Shown: positions 34,165-43,977 of the stretch, in pieces
Layout: every line of letters begins with the position of its first letter
Numbering within the stretch: the first letter of the stretch is position 1
Assembly: GCA_021818715.1 (NCBI GenBank)
Contig: JAKATN010000001.1
Location: forward strand, 106,674 to 170,673
Origin: Thermoplasmata archaeon
GTDB lineage: Archaea; Thermoplasmatota; Thermoplasmata; Thermoplasmatales; Thermoplasmataceae
Length of the DNA: 64,000 nucleotides
Reading direction: 5' to 3'
Notes under the pieces: model-generated
Seen by the model: only the letters and a program-made list of their open reading frames with translations
Database searches by the model: none
Told to the model about the DNA's origin: nothing
Translations under genes and position numbers: made by a program

Positions 34165-35328
34165 TCACATCATCTCGATTGAAATTGAATGTGCTCCCCC
34201 TCCTCCGTGGCAGAGGGTTGCGAGCCCATATTTGCCCCCTTTTAACTGCAGCGCATTAATAAGTGTTACGATAATCCTTGATCCGCTGTTTCCAAGAGGA
34301 TGCCCCAGTGCAATTGCGCCCCCATGCACGTTAAACCTGCTATCTTCAATACCGAGTTCCTTCTGCACCACAATCGAGGCAACGGAAAAAGCCTCATTGT
34401 GTTCTACAAGGTCGTAGTCTGAAATTTTTCTTCCGAGACGTTCAAGCAGATTCCTGGTAGCCGGTATTGGGGCTTCCACGTAATCCCTCGAATTCAATGA
34501 AGCCTGCGAGTATCCCTCGATCCTGGCAACAGGCCTGAGTCCGAGTTCGTTCACCGCCTTTTCCGAGGCAAGCACTAACGCCGAGGCGCCGTCGGAAAGC
34601 TGGGAGGAATTGCCGGCGGTAAGTATCCCGTTTCTGTCAAAGGCCGGCTGCAGTCTTGCAAGGTCCTGCATCGTCGTGCCTCTCAATCCCTCGTCTTTTC
34701 CAAGGGAGTCCATCTTCACTATTTCCCTGTCGAATGCACCAGATTCGTAGGCCTTTATAGCCAGGTTCTGGCTTCTGACCGCAAACGCATCCACCATTTC
34801 CCTCGTGATTGCATACTTTCTAGCGGTAAGCTCTGCCGATGCACCCATATGCTCAAAGTAAAACGCGTCCATGAGCCCATCCCTGAGCATGGAGTCGTCA
34901 AGCTTGAAATTCTTGAAAAGGAGTTGCTTTGGCCCCCATCTCAGATCAGGCGGAAGCAATAGCGGAGCATTGCTCATGCTTTCCATCCCGCCAGCCACTA
35001 TTATATCCTTTTCTCCCAGAGCAATCTCCCTGTCTGCATTCTCGACAGCAAGCATTCCGGAAGCACACACTGTATTTACTGTGTATTTGACAACAGAGTC
35101 TTTCAACCCTGCCAGCATGCTGGCCTGTCCCGCAGGGTTCTGTCCGTTACCAGCCTGTATGACATTACCGTAAATTACTTCCTCCACTCTGGCGGGGTCC
35201 AGTGAAGCACGTTCAATCGCGGCCTTGATCGCGGCACCGCCAAGCTCTGTGGCTTTCAGCCTGCTGAGCGATTTGCCAAATTTGCCGATTGGGGTGCGTA
35301 CCGCAGAAATGATGTATGAATGAGTCAT
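34165..35328 (-). CDS. Acetyl-CoA acetyltransferase (thiolase)
   Basis: This 387-residue thiolase has the nucleophile Cys88 in NTVCASGMLAVENA, the VEHNEAFSVASIV segment, GGAIALGHPLGNSGSRI with the catalytic histidine, and the second cysteine in LCHGGGG. It is of the bacterial-like AtoB/FadA type. It condenses or cleaves acetoacetyl-CoA or longer 3-ketoacyl-CoA. The gene precedes the ABC exporter by 34 nt on the same strand. Confidence 0.93.
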   Translation of the reverse strand: MTHSYIISAVRTPIGKFGKSLSRLKATELGGAAIKAAIERASLDPARVEEVIYGNVIQAGNGQNPAGQASMLAGLKDSVVKYTVNTVCASGMLAVENADREIALGEKDIIVAGGMESMSNAPLLLPPDLRWGPKQLLFKNFKLDDSMLRDGLMDAFYFEHMGASAELTARKYAITREMVDAFAVRSQNLAIKAYESGAFDREIVKMDSLGKDEGLRGTTMQDLARLQPAFDRNGILTAGNSSQLSDGASALVLASEKAVNELGLRPVARIEGYSQASLNSRDYVEAPIPATRNLLERLGRKISDYDLVEHNEAFSVASIVVQKELGIEDSRFNVHGGAIALGHPLGNSGSRIIVTLINALQLKGGKYGLATLCHGGGGAHSISIEMM

Positions 35329-35373
35329 GGCTCATTCGGATTGCCGGAAACAATTTAATGCTTTTTGGGAGGA

Positions 35374-35613
35374 TCAGGAATTTTCTTCGGCAGGTGCGAA
35401 ATCTTCCATCTCTTTCTTAAGCCTGCTCTCCTTCTTTATCACGAACCTTGTAACGTATCCGGAAACTGCATTAAGGGTCTTCTTCGTAATGTCCTTGCCC
35501 GCCCTCTTGATTATTTCCCTGTTGTGGTGAAAATCGTTGTTAAACAGGGCGGGATTCTTGTTAACCAGCATCTCAGCGATGCGCTTCACATTGGAAGGTC
35601 TTATGCTACCCAT
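35374..35613 (-). CDS. rps17e: Ribosomal protein eS17
   Basis: The start MGSIRPSNVKRIAEMLV, then DFHHNREIIKR and SGYVTRFVIKKE match archaeal S17e, a small-subunit protein shared with eukaryotes. Length of 79 residues includes a short acidic tail (MEDFAPAEENS). A TATA box on the minus strand (GTTTTATATG at 35636-35645) lies 23-32 nt before the ATG, so the transcript is leaderless. Confidence 0.93.
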   Translation of the reverse strand: MGSIRPSNVKRIAEMLVNKNPALFNNDFHHNREIIKRAGKDITKKTLNAVSGYVTRFVIKKESRLKKEMEDFAPAEENS

Positions 35614-35635
35614 TTGCCGGGGTGGATTCCGGCAG

Positions 35636-35645
35636 CATATAAAAC
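35636..35645 (-). promoter_or_regulatory. TATA box of the eS17 gene
   Basis: GTTTTATATG on the minus strand, just before the last codons of the Usp gene are reached, 23-32 nt ahead of ATG 35613. Confidence 0.6.
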
Positions 35646-35649
35646 GGTT

Positions 35650-36090
35650 TCAGTCATCCGTTCTTGGAACCGTGAGTACAGGTATATCAGAAATTGAAAT
35701 AAGCTCAGAGCTCACTGAACCCAGGATTACCTTGCTCAGCCCCTTCAGTCTCCTTGTTCCTGTCACGATAACATCTATCGCGTTTTCCTTCGCAATTTTA
35801 TAGATGATCCTGGAAACAAGATCTCCGGCTGAATCCGCGGTCATGTAATCTGCCCTGATGTTGTATTCCCCGGCCTGCTTTTTGGCCATCTCCAGAATAC
35901 CGTTTGCGACCTCGGTCTGGTTCTGGTACACGGATGACGGCACAAACGAGTCGAAGGCAACGGAGGACCCTATCACGGGCGGGATAACGTACAGTATCAT
36001 GAGCCTGTCAACGGCATTGAAGAATCCGGAAATGAATTTCAATGCGCATTTTGCTGGAGGCGTCCCATCATAGGCAAGCAGCACTTTCAC
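35650..36090 (-). CDS. Universal stress protein (UspA family)
   Basis: The 146-residue alpha/beta protein starts with MKVLLAYDGTPPAKCAL and ends with the ATP-binding-type motif GTRRLKGLSKVILGSVSSEL, then VLTVP. The G-x2-G-x9-G(S/T) pattern is present, so it probably binds ATP. It lies between eS17 and the DnaK operon and has its own TATA-like AATTATAAAC upstream. Usp proteins help survival under stress by unclear means. Confidence 0.9.
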   Translation of the reverse strand: MKVLLAYDGTPPAKCALKFISGFFNAVDRLMILYVIPPVIGSSVAFDSFVPSSVYQNQTEVANGILEMAKKQAGEYNIRADYMTADSAGDLVSRIIYKIAKENAIDVIVTGTRRLKGLSKVILGSVSSELISISDIPVLTVPRTDD

Positions 36091-36126
36091 GTTACTTTAA
36101 CCGGACCATAGTTTATAATTATTTCT

Positions 36127-37215
36127 CTACTTCTGCCAGAATCGTTTTTTGTCGAGGTCTCCCTTCAACTGTTCAAGGAGTTCCTTCTGGGAAGAGGACA
36201 GATGCTTCGGCACCTCCACCCTCACCTTTACCAGGAGATCACCGTTTCCCGAACCCTTGAATCTTGGGAAACCTGCTCCCTTCACCTTCACCACTTCACC
36301 TGGCTGGGTTCCTGGCGGCACTTTCAGGTGTACTCTTTCGTTGAATATTTTCACGTCCCTTTCTGCACCAAGGGCGACATCCGGGAAAGAGAGCGTTTCC
36401 TCAACAATGATGTCGTCACCATCCCGTTCCAGGGTTGAACCGTTTTCGACCTGCAGCACAACAAAAAGGTCTCCGGTCCTTCCATAGAGTGACTGGCCGC
36501 GCCCCTTAAATCTTATCTTGAGGTTGTTCACCGCACCCTTCGGTATCTGTACCTCCAGGCTTTCTGTTGCTGAAACTGATCCAACCCCATGGCAGACCGG
36601 GCAGACCACCCTTGGGATTTTTCCCCTGCCTCCGCAGGTTCTGCAGGTGATTATTGTCACCATATTGAAAAAACCCTGCCCCTGGACCACACGTTCCTGG
36701 CCTGTCCCTCCGCATGTGCTGCAGGTGGTCAGGACGCCGTCTTTTGATCCAGTACCGTTGCAGGTTGTGCAGGGGACATTTCTCCTGTATTTTATCGTCT
36801 GCTTCCTCCCGTAATAGGCATCTTCAAGATCTATTCTGACACGGACTGCCAGGTCAAGATCAGGACCCTCATTTCTGGCGCTTGTGAACATGGATCCATT
36901 GCCGAACGATCCGAAAATCCTGCTAAAAATGTCCTCGAAATCCGTAAAGTGGGTGAAATCTTCCCACCTGAAATTGGATCCGTCTCCCCCGAAGTTTACC
37001 TGACCGGTCCTGTCGTACATCGATTTCTTTTGCGGATCGGAAAGCACCTCGTAGGCCTCGCTAATCTCCTTGAACCTCTCCTCAGCTTCCTTCTTGTTTT
37101 CAGGGTTTGCATCTGGGTGATATTTTCTTGCCAGTTGCCTGAAAGCCTTTTTGACCTCTTCTGCAGACGCGTTCCTGTCAACGCCCAAAATTTTGTAATA
37201 ATCCTTGGCCATCAA
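36127..37215 (-). CDS. dnaJ: Chaperone DnaJ (Hsp40)
   Basis: The J domain is at the N-terminus with the HPD motif in [12 protein letters not shown] Gly/Phe-rich linker is followed by four CxxCxGxG zinc repeats ([32 protein letters not shown]), then two beta-sandwich substrate domains. It stimulates DnaK ATPase. It starts 9 nt after dnaK; ATG 37212 is an equally good start. Length of 362 is normal. Confidence 0.96.
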   Translation of the reverse strand: MMAKDYYKILGVDRNASAEEVKKAFRQLARKYHPDANPENKKEAEERFKEISEAYEVLSDPQKKSMYDRTGQVNFGGDGSNFRWEDFTHFTDFEDIFSRIFGSFGNGSMFTSARNEGPDLDLAVRVRIDLEDAYYGRKQTIKYRRNVPCTTCNGTGSKDGVLTTCSTCGGTGQERVVQGQGFFNMVTIITCRTCGGRGKIPRVVCPVCHGVGSVSATESLEVQIPKGAVNNLKIRFKGRGQSLYGRTGDLFVVLQVENGSTLERDGDDIIVEETLSFPDVALGAERDVKIFNERVHLKVPPGTQPGEVVKVKGAGFPRFKGSGNGDLLVKVRVEVPKHLSSSQKELLEQLKGDLDKKRFWQK

Positions 37216-37224
37216 TCACCGGCC

Positions 37225-39066
37225 CTACTGCTGGTCATTTCCCTCAGTGGTTTCACCAGTGCCCTCCTGGCTTTTACCCGTTTCAGCATCAGTGTGTGGA
37301 GCGGCGTCGGCAGAAGTCTGGTACAGTTTTGCCCCGATCTCCTGTATCTTCTTTGAGAGCTCTTCCTGCTTTGCCTTGATCTCATCATAATTCTTCTCTT
37401 CTACAGACTTCTTCAGATCGGCGATGACCTTCTGGATATCATCCTTCGACTGCTTGTCGATCTTGTCTCCGGAATCGCTCAGGGTCTTCTCCACGGTATA
37501 AATCAGTGTCTCCGCGTTATTCACAGTCTCTATGTTTTCCTTCTTCCTTTTGTCCTCTTCCGCAAATTCCTGGGCCTGCTTCTTCATCTTCTCCACTTCT
37601 TCCTTGCTGAGCTTGTTTGAAGCAGTTATTGATATGCTCTGTTTCTTCCCGGAACCCTTGTCATGCGCAGTCACGTTAAGTATGCCGTTGGCATCGATAT
37701 CGAACGTGACCTCTATCTGTGGGATCCCCCTTGGGGCAGGAGGTATTCCCACAAGGTTGAACATGCCTAGCGATACGTTATCGGAAGCCATCGGTCTTTC
37801 TCCCTGAACGATGTGAATTGTCACTGCAGTCTGCATGTCTGCAGCAGTCGTGAACACCTGGGATTTGTTGGTGGGTATGGTGGTGTTTGCCGGAATTATG
37901 GGGGTGGAAACTCCACCCAGCGTTTCAATACCGAGGGTCAGCGGTGTGACATCAAGAAGAACCACATCCTTTATGTCTCCTGAAAGGACTGCCCCCTGCA
38001 ATGCTGCGCCGACTGCAACGCATTCCATGGGGTCCACTCCCCCTTCGATTTTCCTGCCGAAGTAATCCTCCACAAATTTCCTTACGTAGGGCATTCTTGT
38101 CGGACCCCCAACAAGAATTACCCTTGTCAGATCCGACTTGGATAGTTTCCCTGCACTCATCGCGTTTTCTATTGGTGCTCTCGCCCTCTCCACTATGGGG
38201 GCAATCAGCTTCTCGAGATCCGACCGGGTGAACGCCATCTGCAGATGTTTTGGGCCGGATGAAGTATTCGCAATGTATGGTATGTTTATTTCTGTAGACA
38301 GGGTTGAGGAAAGTTCTATCTTTGCCTTCTCTGCGGCATCCTTGAGCCGCACGTAAGCGTTCTTGTCAGATTGCAGGTCGATACCCTCCTTCTCCTTGAA
38401 CTTGGCAATGAGATACTTGATGATTGCTTCATCCATGTCGGTTCCGCCCAGCTGTGTGTCGCCGGATGTGGAAACAACCTCGAATACGCCGTCACCAAAG
38501 TCCATTATTGTAACGTCGAGGGTTCCACCGCCAAGGTCGAAGACGAGGATCTTCTGGGACTGGTTCAGCTTGTCAATTCCATACGCGAGCGAGGCGGCCG
38601 TGGGCTCATTTATGATCCTCTTCACTTCCAGTCCGGCAATCTGCCCGGCATCCTTGGTTGCCTGCCTCTGGTTGTCATTGAAATAAGCAGGCACAGTAAT
38701 CACCGCCTGCGTCACAGGCTCTCCGAGAAAAGATTCAGCATCCTTCTTTATCTTCTGCAGGATGAAAGCGGATATCTGCTGTGGTGTGTATTCCTTGCCA
38801 AACGCATGGAATTTGTAATCAGTACCCATCTTCCTCTTGGCTGCAATTATCGTGCCCTCCGGGTTAAGAAGCGCCTGCCTCCTTGCAGGTTCGCCGACCA
38901 GCAGGTCCCCCTCTTTTGTGAAGGCCACGTAACTTGGAAAGGATTTTCCCCCTATGGAGACGCCCTCGGAGCTTGGAATCATTGTTGGCTTCCCGCCCAG
39001 AACCACTGCAGCCGCTGAATTACTAGTTCCCAGATCAATCCCGATTATTTTCGACACTTTTTTCAC
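37225..39066 (-). CDS. dnaK: Chaperone DnaK (Hsp70)
   Basis: The N-terminal nucleotide-binding domain shows [60 protein letters not shown] and [13 protein letters not shown]. The substrate-binding domain has the [13 protein letters not shown] segment, and the C-terminal lid is helical with a Glu/Gln-rich tail. It binds exposed hydrophobic segments in an ATP cycle run by GrpE and DnaJ. Its start overlaps the grpE stop by 4 nt. Archaeal DnaK sets are thought to have come from bacteria. Confidence 0.97.
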   Translation of the reverse strand: MKKVSKIIGIDLGTSNSAAAVVLGGKPTMIPSSEGVSIGGKSFPSYVAFTKEGDLLVGEPARRQALLNPEGTIIAAKRKMGTDYKFHAFGKEYTPQQISAFILQKIKKDAESFLGEPVTQAVITVPAYFNDNQRQATKDAGQIAGLEVKRIINEPTAASLAYGIDKLNQSQKILVFDLGGGTLDVTIMDFGDGVFEVVSTSGDTQLGGTDMDEAIIKYLIAKFKEKEGIDLQSDKNAYVRLKDAAEKAKIELSSTLSTEINIPYIANTSSGPKHLQMAFTRSDLEKLIAPIVERARAPIENAMSAGKLSKSDLTRVILVGGPTRMPYVRKFVEDYFGRKIEGGVDPMECVAVGAALQGAVLSGDIKDVVLLDVTPLTLGIETLGGVSTPIIPANTTIPTNKSQVFTTAADMQTAVTIHIVQGERPMASDNVSLGMFNLVGIPPAPRGIPQIEVTFDIDANGILNVTAHDKGSGKKQSISITASNKLSKEEVEKMKKQAQEFAEEDKRKKENIETVNNAETLIYTVEKTLSDSGDKIDKQSKDDIQKVIADLKKSVEEKNYDEIKAKQEELSKKIQEIGAKLYQTSADAAPHTDAETGKSQEGTGETTEGNDQQ

Positions 39067-39599
39067 CTTTTCGTAACTATTACCTTTGAAGTGCGCAGTA
39101 CCTCGTCTCCAAGCATGTATCCTTTCTGAATCTCTTCAGTTACTGTACCTTCATCCCCTTCCTGAGATACGCCCAGCACCTCATGCAGAAATGGATCATA
39201 TTTTTTTCCCTTCGCCTCAATTTCCTTGAGGCCGTGCCTGGAAAGGACAGAAAGTAACTGGTCTCTGAGAGCCTGCACGGAGGCATTGTCCGTAGCCTTC
39301 ATTGCAGCATCCATCGCATCCAGAGTCTGCAGGAGATCCATCATGATTGATTTGTTTAACCTTTTTCTTTCCGAGGCCAGCTCCTTCTCCCTTGCCTTCA
39401 GGAGATTGTCGCTGTCGGCAAGAGCCCTGAGCATCTTATCCCTCAGCAGGTCAAGTTCCTCCCTCAACCTCTTGTTCTCCGCTTTCTCCTTCGCCAGCTG
39501 TGTTTTTGCGCTTGACCTGTTGAGGTCCCTTGCAAGTTCAAGTTCCCTGGATACAGGATATTCCACGCCTGAAGAATCCGATTCTATCGGAACGCGCAT
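39063..39599 (-). CDS. grpE: Nucleotide exchange factor GrpE
   Basis: A long N-terminal coiled coil (residues 20-100) is followed by the compact GrpE head with the typical [19 protein letters not shown] and [19 protein letters not shown]. It is the first gene of grpE-dnaK-dnaJ. The minus-strand TATA-like TTTAATATT (39624-39632) lies 25-33 nt before the ATG, so the operon has a short or absent leader. The gap from here to the protease gene (39633-39841) holds nothing clear. Confidence 0.94.
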   Translation of the reverse strand: MRVPIESDSSGVEYPVSRELELARDLNRSSAKTQLAKEKAENKRLREELDLLRDKMLRALADSDNLLKAREKELASERKRLNKSIMMDLLQTLDAMDAAMKATDNASVQALRDQLLSVLSRHGLKEIEAKGKKYDPFLHEVLGVSQEGDEGTVTEEIQKGYMLGDEVLRTSKVIVTKR

Positions 39600-39841
39600 C
39601 TGAGGTATATATGTCCTTCAATATTAAACTTGCTAGTGGGGTTCCGTTAAGCCCTGCGGGGGTCTGATCAGCCTGAATTGAAGGGGTATGGCGCATCATT
39701 CCTTCTCAGTTACCTTTCCCGCGGAATCTTTGATTATCCGGGAAGATGCTTTCCCGATGGGGAATATTCTAAGCTATCTACTGCTTTCGTTTCCTGATCA
39801 ATCCGGTATGGAGGAACGTTGATTTCAGCCGCATGCCTTCC

Positions 39842-41392
39842 TCAGAGAAGTCTGGGCGCTATGATATTCCACATCAACAGGAAAAATACCAGTAACCCGA
39901 AGAAGTTCGATAGCTTTCTTACTCTCTCCTCTGTAAGAAAACTGAGCGATTTTCTCTTAGATGCAATTGTGAGCGTATCCTTGAAGAACTGACCACCGTC
40001 GAGGATAAACAGGGGAAGAGCGTTCGTCAGTCCAAGGAGGAAATTCATCCAGAACAGCCAGTAAAACGAATTGACAATTATCCAGTATGCCGCAGGGGAG
40101 AATGGAACAGAATAGAGAGACTGGAGCGAAGAAGGCACGGGGGAAAGACCTTCCAGTGGAAGTATGATAAACTGGATAAGGCCGTTGGGAAATGTGGATG
40201 GGTCAACAGCCATCCCTCCAAACTCGATGTATGACATCTGTGACAGGGATGCGTACTCCAGGCCAGCATAAACCACGGTCACTCCCAGGAAACTCTGGTT
40301 CCTGTATGACGGGGAATTCTCCAGGGGGTAGTACTGGTTGTAGTAGTCGTATTTCGAAGCGGTTGTAAGCGAAGTGTTGAACACATGTCCAGTGGAAACG
40401 TCCATAGCTTCTATTCTTATGCTGGTCCCAGGAGCTATTCCGTCGAGTATGGAATTCATTGCGTTCTGGTTCCACAAAGTCCGGTTCTGTATCGATATCA
40501 GCACGTCTCCGGCGGACAGATTGCTATCTGATGCCGGATATCCCGCCAGCAGCCCGTAAATCATAATCCCGGCAACTGCGGTGGTATTGAACAGCACCTT
40601 GCCATTGTATACCGTGACATTATAAACCATCCCCGGAACCAGATAGGATGAGATGCCAAGGCTGGAAAGATTGTTTCCGGAATAATTTCCGAAGCTGGTG
40701 ATTTCCATCCCTGTGAGGTTGTTCACCGAAACCGCCTGCGGTTCAGTGCCCTGAAGATAAATGCCGTCGTGGGTGGGGGTAGCCAGTGGCGCCATCACTG
40801 AAATCAGGAGAAGGAAGAAAATTATGGAAAGGACTATGTTTGTGGCCGGGCCGGCGGCGAACACTCTCCTTCTCACAACTGAAGATACGTTTGTCATCTC
40901 CGTTTCGTCAGGTTCAACGAATGCCCCTATGGGCACCACGAAAAACAAAGCGCCCACAGATTTTACAGTAATGTTGTGCTTCCTTGCAAGGACGCCGTGC
41001 ATCAGCTCGTGTATTACGACACCGACCACCAGTGCCAGGGTACCGTAAAATATCGGTATGAATGGATTAATGCCGGGGAGTGCGATATAATAGGAAGCGG
41101 GTTGATTTACGATAACCTTGATCGAGAGCGTCAGGTATACTTCATAGAACAGGAAAACAAATGCCCCAAGCATCGTAACCATGACAATTACAACGGAGGC
41201 CCTTGAAACAAGTTCTTTCGGGAAGATCCTGGAGAACTTGTCAAGCACCCCGCGGTTCTTCGGGGACTTGATCATCAGCGCAGGGCCAAGAAGGGAGAAA
41301 TGTGCGCTTTTCCTAATTCTTGGCGCAAGCTCAAAGATGGCGGCAATCCATATCAGGACTATAATGAGGGCTGCATAGAGTCCGTTGATCAT
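39842..41392 (-). CDS. Site-2-protease-type membrane metalloprotease (M50) with PDZ-like domain
   Basis: The zinc motif HELMH lies at residues 128-132 in a membrane helix, and the second motif LFILDGGQFF is near 464 in another helix; together they define the S2P/M50 family. Between them a long extracytoplasmic part contains a PDZ-like segment around ASDSNLSAGDVLISIQNRT. About six membrane helices are seen. Such enzymes cut transmembrane substrates, often to release regulators. The gene is divergent from the oxidase operon, 193 bp apart. Substrate is not known. Confidence 0.9.
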   Translation of the reverse strand: MINGLYAALIIVLIWIAAIFELAPRIRKSAHFSLLGPALMIKSPKNRGVLDKFSRIFPKELVSRASVVIVMVTMLGAFVFLFYEVYLTLSIKVIVNQPASYYIALPGINPFIPIFYGTLALVVGVVIHELMHGVLARKHNITVKSVGALFFVVPIGAFVEPDETEMTNVSSVVRRRVFAAGPATNIVLSIIFFLLLISVMAPLATPTHDGIYLQGTEPQAVSVNNLTGMEITSFGNYSGNNLSSLGISSYLVPGMVYNVTVYNGKVLFNTTAVAGIMIYGLLAGYPASDSNLSAGDVLISIQNRTLWNQNAMNSILDGIAPGTSIRIEAMDVSTGHVFNTSLTTASKYDYYNQYYPLENSPSYRNQSFLGVTVVYAGLEYASLSQMSYIEFGGMAVDPSTFPNGLIQFIILPLEGLSPVPSSLQSLYSVPFSPAAYWIIVNSFYWLFWMNFLLGLTNALPLFILDGGQFFKDTLTIASKRKSLSFLTEERVRKLSNFFGLLVFFLLMWNIIAPRLL

Positions 41393-41585
41393 TCAAACAT
41401 CGACTGATGGGTTAGTTAAATGCCAATTAAACCCTTTCGCATCATTCATGGTCCGTGAAGAGGAAGGCAGAAAGGAATGCCCCAATTTCTTCTGTGGCCT
41501 GTAAGGCCGCACGCCTGCCTGATTTCATGGAGCCGGTCTTAAAGGTTAAGCATTACCAATAAATAATAGATTAAATTAACGTGTT

Positions 41586-41831
41586 ATGAACCATGACCTG
41601 CAGGTCGTGCTTTTGCTCTTCGCCGTGTCAGTGATCATCGGAGTGATTTCGGGGCTGATCATTTATGACCTGTATTCGAGCTTCTACGGCGGCAATCCAG
41701 GATTATCGGAACTGGATTACACGTCTTCGTTTCTTGCTACCGGGATAGCCTCTGCTGCCTTCACCATTATGCTGGTCTTTTACCCCGTCATCAAGAAAGG
41801 GGTGCCCAGTGGCGGGGATGACTTCAAATGA
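41586..41831 (+). CDS. Small two-helix membrane protein, first gene of the oxidase operon
   Basis: The 81-residue product has two transmembrane helices (VVLLLFAVSVIIGVISGLII and SSFLATGIASAAFTIMLV), with no metal ligands. It overlaps coxB by 4 nt (ATGA), so it is the first gene of the oxidase operon, and it may be a small structural subunit of the oxidase; I do not recognise the family. An AT-rich promoter with AATAAATAATAG lies at about 41559-41570. Confidence 0.75.
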   Translation: MNHDLQVVLLLFAVSVIIGVISGLIIYDLYSSFYGGNPGLSELDYTSSFLATGIASAAFTIMLVFYPVIKKGVPSGGDDFK

Positions 41832-42295
41832 ACGAGGAAAGAAAGGGAAGACTGGAACTGTATTTCGTCGCGGCCATACTTGTCGTTTTGCTTGGCAGCG
41901 CTGCCGCAAATTACGCTATGATCGTGGCCAACCCCAACTCTGTCCCTTCAGATACGCAACCTATTCCGGCGGGGTCCTACGTCGTGAGAGTGATTGCAAC
42001 CCAGTGGACCTGGTCATTTGAGTATCCGAACAACACCACAAGCGTGGGCACTTTCACGGTTCCGGTAAACACAAGCATCACCCTGGTTGCTACATCCGTT
42101 GCCGGTGCCCAGGGATCAGCCGTAATACATGATCTTCTTATACCGCAGATGGACGTGCAGATATACGCGGTCCCGGGCCAGAACAACACAGTCACATTTG
42201 AACCCACCCACACCGGCAGCTATTATTTTGAGTGCGTGGAGTACTGCGGAGAGTTCCACTATGAAATGAGAGGATACATGGAGGTCGTATCCTGA
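41828..42295 (+). CDS. coxB: Heme-copper oxidase subunit II (CuA)
   Basis: One N-terminal membrane anchor is followed by a cupredoxin domain outside the membrane. The CuA ligands are visible: His101 in VIHDLLIP, then CVEYCGEFHYEM supplying Cys136, Glu138, Cys140, His144 and Met147. It accepts electrons from the donor protein, probably a blue-copper protein in this organism, and passes them to subunit I. At 155 residues it is short, like the archaeal and ba3-type subunits. It overlaps coxA by one base. Confidence 0.95.
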   Translation: MNEERKGRLELYFVAAILVVLLGSAAANYAMIVANPNSVPSDTQPIPAGSYVVRVIATQWTWSFEYPNNTTSVGTFTVPVNTSITLVATSVAGAQGSAVIHDLLIPQMDVQIYAVPGQNNTVTFEPTHTGSYYFECVEYCGEFHYEMRGYMEVVS

Positions 42296-43977
42296 TGAGT
42301 GATTACGTAACCACCCTCACAATTTACGGCGGTATAGCCGCCGTTTTTGCCATTGTTATATTTGCGATTTATAGCCTCCTCAGCACGAGGAAGGATATAG
42401 TCTCGAAGCTGGCCTCGCAGGATGGATATGACAGCGAAGGACAGTATGTGCGGGACACCCTGCTCACAAAGCCCAGGGAAATTGGGCTGTCGATTTTCGT
42501 GAACGACGACGCCAAGAGCATAGGTTTGCGTTACATTGTCACCAGCATCCTCTTCTTTTTCATTGGGGGGGCCTTCGGCCTCACGATGAGGCTGTCGCTC
42601 ACCTCGCCAAACCTGACATTCCTGACGAGCGATGAATACAACGTCCTAATTTCCCAGCATGCAGTTTTGATGATTTACATGTGGGCCGTAGGAAGTGCGC
42701 TTGGCTTCGGGTACTACCTCCTGCCTTCCCACATCAAGGTGATCAGGGACATCAGGGGGGCCCTTTCGTCTGCCGGCTACTGGTTGTGGCTTATCGGCGG
42801 ATTCATAGTCCTGCTTGCGCAGTCTTCCCCGAGGTGGTATTTCTATCCGCCGCTGTCACTCCAGTTGAACCAGAATGGAGGCGGCCTTTACGACTGGCTT
42901 TCTGTCATCGGCATAGAAACCGTGCTCATAGGGCTGATGATTACCAGTATTACGATCCTGCTGATTGTGATCTATGATAGATCACCAGAAGTAAAGAGGG
43001 AAAATTTCAGCCTTTTCACCTGGTCAATCATTTTCACAGCGATAATGATAATCGTTTCCGCACCCCCACTTATTGCCGGATTCGGAATGCTCTTCTATGA
43101 TTTCTTCAATCCGATTTTCTTCACGGCTTCATCTGGGTCGGTCCTGCTGTTCGCAATCCTTTTCTGGTTCTGGGGGCACCCCGTCGTTTATATCGCGATA
43201 ATACCATATTTCGGGCTGATCTACGAGATACTTCCGAAATTCACGGGCGGGAAGATTTTCAGCTACAGATCCGGCGTTTACGGATTGGGGTTGCTTCTGA
43301 TCCTTAGTGAGGTAGTATGGGGGCACCATCTCTTCAACTCCGGCCTGGGTTTTGCCTGGGTGCTGTTCTTTTCGACCACCTCATTCCTTGTGGTTATACC
43401 TTCAGCAATAACAGTTTTCAATTACATTGCCACGCTGTGGTCCGCAGACAAGATCAGGTTGACTACTCCAATGCTTTTTGTCATCAACGGGATAGTTGAT
43501 TTCATCATTGGCGGTGTGGTAGGCGTAATGCAGTCATCATATGCCGTCAATGCCGACGTCCACGGGACATATTTCGTGACCGGGCATTTCCACTTCATTT
43601 TCCTGGGTATCACCACAGGGGTAAGCTTCGCGGCTTTCTACATGCTGTTCCCCACCATCAGCGGGGGGCGAACCTACAATGTGCGGCTGGCAAGGCTGCA
43701 TTTCTATTTTACGGCGATCGGTTCCCTTATTATGTCGAGCTCATGGATAATCGGGGGGGCAATGGGCATGCCGAGAGCCACCGCTGGTTATTTTGCATTC
43801 TTCCTGCCATATCAGCTCGGTTCCATAGTGGGAGGTTTTATCGTGGGCATCGGACAGATATTCTTCCTGTGGAACATTGCCGCGAGCTGGCTCAAGTCCC
43901 CGTCAGTTGATAACCAGAACCTGCTGGAGACGCCCAGCCCGATAGCCATACCATCCGGGGCGGGTGAGGGGCAGTGA
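42295..43977 (+). CDS. coxA: Heme-copper oxidase subunit I
   Basis: Subunit I reduces oxygen to water and pumps protons. Metal ligands are visible: His122 (low-spin heme) in ISQHAVLMIYMW, His295 and Tyr299 in WGHPVVYIAIIPYFG, the CuB pair WGHH at 342-345, and His431/His433 in FVTGHFHFIFLG. The sequence GHPVVY replaces GHPEVY, so the glutamate of the D-channel is missing, as in B-type oxidases. About 14 membrane helices are expected from 560 residues. The final heme may be of the O or A type, since heme O synthase is encoded downstream. Confidence 0.95.
   Translation: MSDYVTTLTIYGGIAAVFAIVIFAIYSLLSTRKDIVSKLASQDGYDSEGQYVRDTLLTKPREIGLSIFVNDDAKSIGLRYIVTSILFFFIGGAFGLTMRLSLTSPNLTFLTSDEYNVLISQHAVLMIYMWAVGSALGFGYYLLPSHIKVIRDIRGALSSAGYWLWLIGGFIVLLAQSSPRWYFYPPLSLQLNQNGGGLYDWLSVIGIETVLIGLMITSITILLIVIYDRSPEVKRENFSLFTWSIIFTAIMIIVSAPPLIAGFGMLFYDFFNPIFFTASSGSVLLFAILFWFWGHPVVYIAIIPYFGLIYEILPKFTGGKIFSYRSGVYGLGLLLILSEVVWGHHLFNSGLGFAWVLFFSTTSFLVVIPSAITVFNYIATLWSADKIRLTTPMLFVINGIVDFIIGGVVGVMQSSYAVNADVHGTYFVTGHFHFIFLGITTGVSFAAFYMLFPTISGGRTYNVRLARLHFYFTAIGSLIMSSSWIIGGAMGMPRATAGYFAFFLPYQLGSIVGGFIVGIGQIFFLWNIAASWLKSPSVDNQNLLETPSPIAIPSGAGEGQ

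Noticed and set aside
38371..39018. 215-codon plus-strand frame opposite dnaK
   Set aside because: It is antisense to a well-conserved stretch of DnaK, has no promoter and no recognisable motif.
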